Source: Bursaphelenchus xylophilus (lineage: Eukaryota > Nematoda > Chromadorea > Rhabditida > Aphelenchoididae). From it: a DNA stretch of 64,000 bases. Below, in pieces: positions 61,701-64,000 of this stretch. Every line of letters begins with the position of its first letter. The stretch's first letter is position 1. A model generated the notes under the pieces. That model did no database searches. It was not told where the DNA came from and saw nothing but the letters and a program-made list of their open reading frames with translations. The DNA is taken from contig CAJFCV020000003.1 of the NCBI GenBank assembly GCA_904066235.2, positions 12,586,001 through 12,650,000 of the forward strand, in the 5' to 3' direction. Both the position numbers and the translations under genes were made by a program.

Positions 61701-62682
61701 ACACCTCATCAAATCCCGCAAAAAACGGCTGACGTTGAAAAAATGCGTCAAAATCCCCGTTTCCCTAAACGCCAATCCAATTCGATTCGTTATCATTATC
61801 ACTCCGCTGACCCCCCGCACGTTTTTTTCACCACGACAAGCATCAGAAATTCGTTAGGTATTTGTGCAATTGATGGATGGTTGTTCCAATAAACCGCCGA
61901 AAAAACGACTGTTCCCGTTTCGGGGAGCCGTTCCTTTCTCGCCGCGAACGGACTCTCATCAATTATATTACTTTAGGCAAAAATTTTTTTTGTGTAAATT
62001 TGTTTTTGACGATTTTGCCGGTATATATACGAGTGTTGGGTGTAGTAAAAATTATTTTTTAGATTACTGTAAGTTTCAGCCCAAAAAATAAAAAAAATTA
62101 TTTTTTTTTTCAAAAATCGCGATTAAATTTTTTTCCAAAAAATAGGTGATTTGATTTCTTACTCTCAAATAATATCTCAATTTCCGCGCGAACTTTTTTT
62201 CCAACTGTAATGATGACATTTTTCGAGCAAGGTTACGGTAGCTACCATAACCCAAATAGCAGCTAAAAAATGGAAAAAGCATGTTAATGTTTGGTCGGAA
62301 AAACTTCTTGGAATCCTAAGCTATGTTTTGAACGGATGTTTCAAAATTTATTATAGCGGAATTGCACTTTTCATCGATGGGGGCGGTAATAAGAGCAATA
62401 GATCAAAATTGCGGTTAGGATAGGAGATTGGATCGGTTAGGATGGGGGATTCCCATCTGCTGCAATTTTGTTCATTTTCTTTAACATTGAGCATGTTCTA
62501 CAATTGAAATTCGCTGAAAAAAGTGTTTATTGCTATAAAACTCTAATCAAAATTTGTAAAATACGTAGGAAAATTACGTTAAAAATATTTTTAGCACAAA
62601 AATTGCAAAAACACTCAGAGTATGACGTTTTAGATCACTGTTCATTCATGGGATTGACAGACTGAATACTTGTATTCTTCAT
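58749..62682. other. Intergenic region, no recognised gene
   Basis: Nearly 4 kb of AT-rich DNA. It contains three of the 11-mer sites (59301, 60057, 62555), a small GCACNGTGC pair near 59830, and short frames only. A stretch at 60235-60460 is less AT-rich and could be a promoter, but there is no gene to attach it to. Confidence 0.45.
59828..59872. repeat. Pair of GCACNGTGC motifs
   Basis: GCACAGTGC at about 59831 and 59860, 29 bp apart, with A/T tracts between; the spacing equals the period of the 17120 array. Confidence 0.7.
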
Positions 62683-62755
62683 TGTGTCCAGCCGGACCCG
62701 AACCCTCGGCCTTTCGATTGGAAGGCCGACGATCAACCGACTGCGCTATAAAAAC
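62683..62755 (-). tRNA. tRNA-like sequence, probably a pseudogene or SINE-type head
   Basis: On the minus strand TAGCGCAGTCGG fits the Pol III A box and GGTTCGGGTCC the B box, exactly 44 bp apart as in an intronless tRNA. The acceptor arms (GTTTTTA and TGGACAC) pair at six of seven positions and A73 is present. The T stem has two mismatches and no regular anticodon loop forms: the middle is instead an 8-bp hairpin (TCGGCCTT with its complement). No T-run terminator follows. I therefore do not assign an amino acid. Confidence 0.4.
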
Positions 62756-62859
62756 ACAGCTCTTCAAAGGAGCCGTTTCTCTTTGGGAAGGAAAGAGGAG
62801 CGAATGCACAGTGCGAAAATGATAAGTAAAGGAAAAATGAGGTTTTTACTTGTAAAATT
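62756..62859. other. Short spacer between tRNA-like sequence and GC-rich repeat
   Basis: One GCACAGTGC motif at about 62806; nothing else. Confidence 0.3.
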
Positions 62860-63550
62860 AAGCATGGCTGCAAACCGGGCCCGGGCTTGGAAAATTTGGA
62901 AAGCCCGGCCCGGTTCGGCCCGGAAAAATTTTGTACTAGGCTGGAAAGAAACAAAACAGGAAATGAAGGGAAAATTATGGCACATTTTCGCAAAATGTAA
63001 AGAATAATTTAGCAAAACCTATACATAGTGCAATTGCCGCTTGACTATTTTATAAATTACTAAGTCGCCATAAATTGTTTTACCATATGGTTACAAAAAA
63101 TCATAAAATTTTGTGTATAGTCACCCAAATTTTAGCAAAAATATTTTATCACAGATCTTTTATCGGATTTGAAAAAACCTACAAGCGTATTGCGTATTTT
63201 TGAAAAATTTTCCTTTTTCTCTTTATGCCAGCGTATTAACTATGAGGTCGCACTTTAGAATTTCCGAAACTTTTTTCAAATTGACTTGAAAATTATTTTT
63301 TTTATTTGGGCGAGTGGTAAATAAGGTCACTTTACGTTCGCTATCAGCATTGTGTTCGAAAAAATGAAAAATTCTATCGAAAAAGCTTATTTTTTCTCTC
63401 TTTTTCCGGGCAAAAGTCAGATTTCAAAAAAACCGGGCCGGCCCGGGCCGGGCCGGGCCTGAAAATCGAAGCCCGGGGTCGGGCCGAGAAATTAGTCGGC
63501 CCGGCCCGGGCCGGAAAATTTTGGAAAGCCCGGCCCGGAGCCATGCCTAT
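62860..63550. repeat. GC-rich inverted-repeat element (GGCCCGG type)
   Basis: The left block at 62862-62935 starts GCATGGCTGC and is made of GGGCCCGGG-like units around AAAATTTGG. The right block at 63430-63547 is made of CCGGGCC units around AAAATTTTGG and ends GGAGCCATGCC. The blocks are in inverse orientation, 500 bp apart, in otherwise AT-rich DNA. Either one transposon with a 500-bp AT-rich centre or two separate copies. The repeat at 28118-28240 is similar in design. Confidence 0.65.
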
Positions 63551-63965
63551 GTAAAATACGCCTTTTAAATTTCGGAATAATGGTAAAATGGAGAAAAATA
63601 AATAACAAGGTTTTAGATGTCGAATCAACTAAAAATCAAAATTTTTTGGCCTAAAATGCGAAAAAATATAATTTTAAGATTCCGTATTTTACAAATAAAA
63701 TTTTTTTTAATTGTAAAATTTCCATGAGGGGTCACAAGTCAAAATAATAGATTTTTCAGGAAACTAGAAAAATAAAATTAAAATAAAAACAAAGAATAAA
63801 ATTTCGAATCTTAACTCAAAAAAATATTTGAAAAAATCAAATTCCCGAATACTCCGACCCTAACTGACCACTGCCACTAAAATTTTCGTCCTAAAATCCC
63901 CAAAGATGACCGATCCCAAAATTTTTATTGAATTTATTCACTGAGTAAACAGGCCCCTTTTCAGA
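63551..63965. other. AT-rich non-coding DNA
   Basis: Two of the 11-mer sites lie here or at its edge (63550-63560, 63683-63693). No other feature. Confidence 0.35.
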
Positions 63966-64000
63966 ATGTCTTTTACACAAATACTGATGAAGATCAATAA
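63966..64000 (+). CDS. Possible first codons of a gene running off the window
   Basis: CCCTTTTCAG ends at 63964, and one base later an ATG opens a frame MSFTQILMKIN to the window edge. This matches the trans-splice-acceptor-plus-ATG pattern of other genes here. Only eleven codons are visible, so it may be chance. No product can be suggested. Confidence 0.25.
   Translation, partial: MSFTQILMKIN

Overview
The window is nuclear DNA from a nematode, most likely a rhabditid close to Caenorhabditis. The evidence is: short AT-rich introns (often 42-120 bp) ending in TTTCAG; several start codons directly after a TTTCAG-type acceptor, as expected with spliced-leader trans-splicing; nematode-type genes (innexin, caudal-type homeobox, Na+/K+-ATPase alpha); and dense palindromic DNA transposons, including MITE-like elements of a kind I associate with Caenorhabditis. 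No prokaryotic or viral features were seen.

Layout. 1-765 is the 3' end of an innexin gene (+). 766-22.8 kb is gene-poor and repeat-rich: five large foldback elements lie at 3877-4573, 5128-6515, 9951-12108, 18208-19817 and 19961-21035, among several clusters of a palindromic motif, GCAC-N-GTGC. A four-exon caudal/PAL-1-like homeobox gene (+) spans 22893-26778. 27-35.4 kb is mostly non-coding, with four MITE copies. 35.4-43.8 kb holds two complete tandem Na+/K+-ATPase alpha-subunit genes (+), which show a local gene-conversion tract. Another foldback element with minisatellite ends (44000-45132) separates them from a block of minus-strand genes: cytidine deaminase (45507-46289), a CENP-B/psq-type helix-turn-helix protein (47270-48713), a seven-pass membrane protein (50488-52978), and a second psq-type HTH protein with a zinc-finger-like exon and a C-terminal coiled coil (55705-58748). 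A mariner-like foldback element (53414-54796) lies between the last two. The remainder to 64 kb is non-coding apart from a tRNA-like sequence, a GC-rich inverted repeat and a possible gene start at the edge.

Function. The ATPase pair and the innexin serve membrane excitability and cell coupling. The homeobox gene and the two HTH proteins are probable transcription or chromatin factors. The deaminase belongs to pyrimidine salvage. I see no operon joining these genes.

The most unusual content is non-genic. First, there are scores of copies of GCACNGTGC with a free central base, clustered and in the best array (17120-17655) spaced about 29 bp. Second, three different foldback elements share the internal motif GACCTTGTACATGA. 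Third, two elements have inverted arms made of short tandem repeats and share a core; one of them is bounded by a 9-bp direct repeat. Fourth, an 11-mer, CGTATTTTACA, occurs at 11 dispersed sites. All exon coordinates were read by eye from reading frame and splice signals; homology calls rest on remembered family motifs, not on searches.
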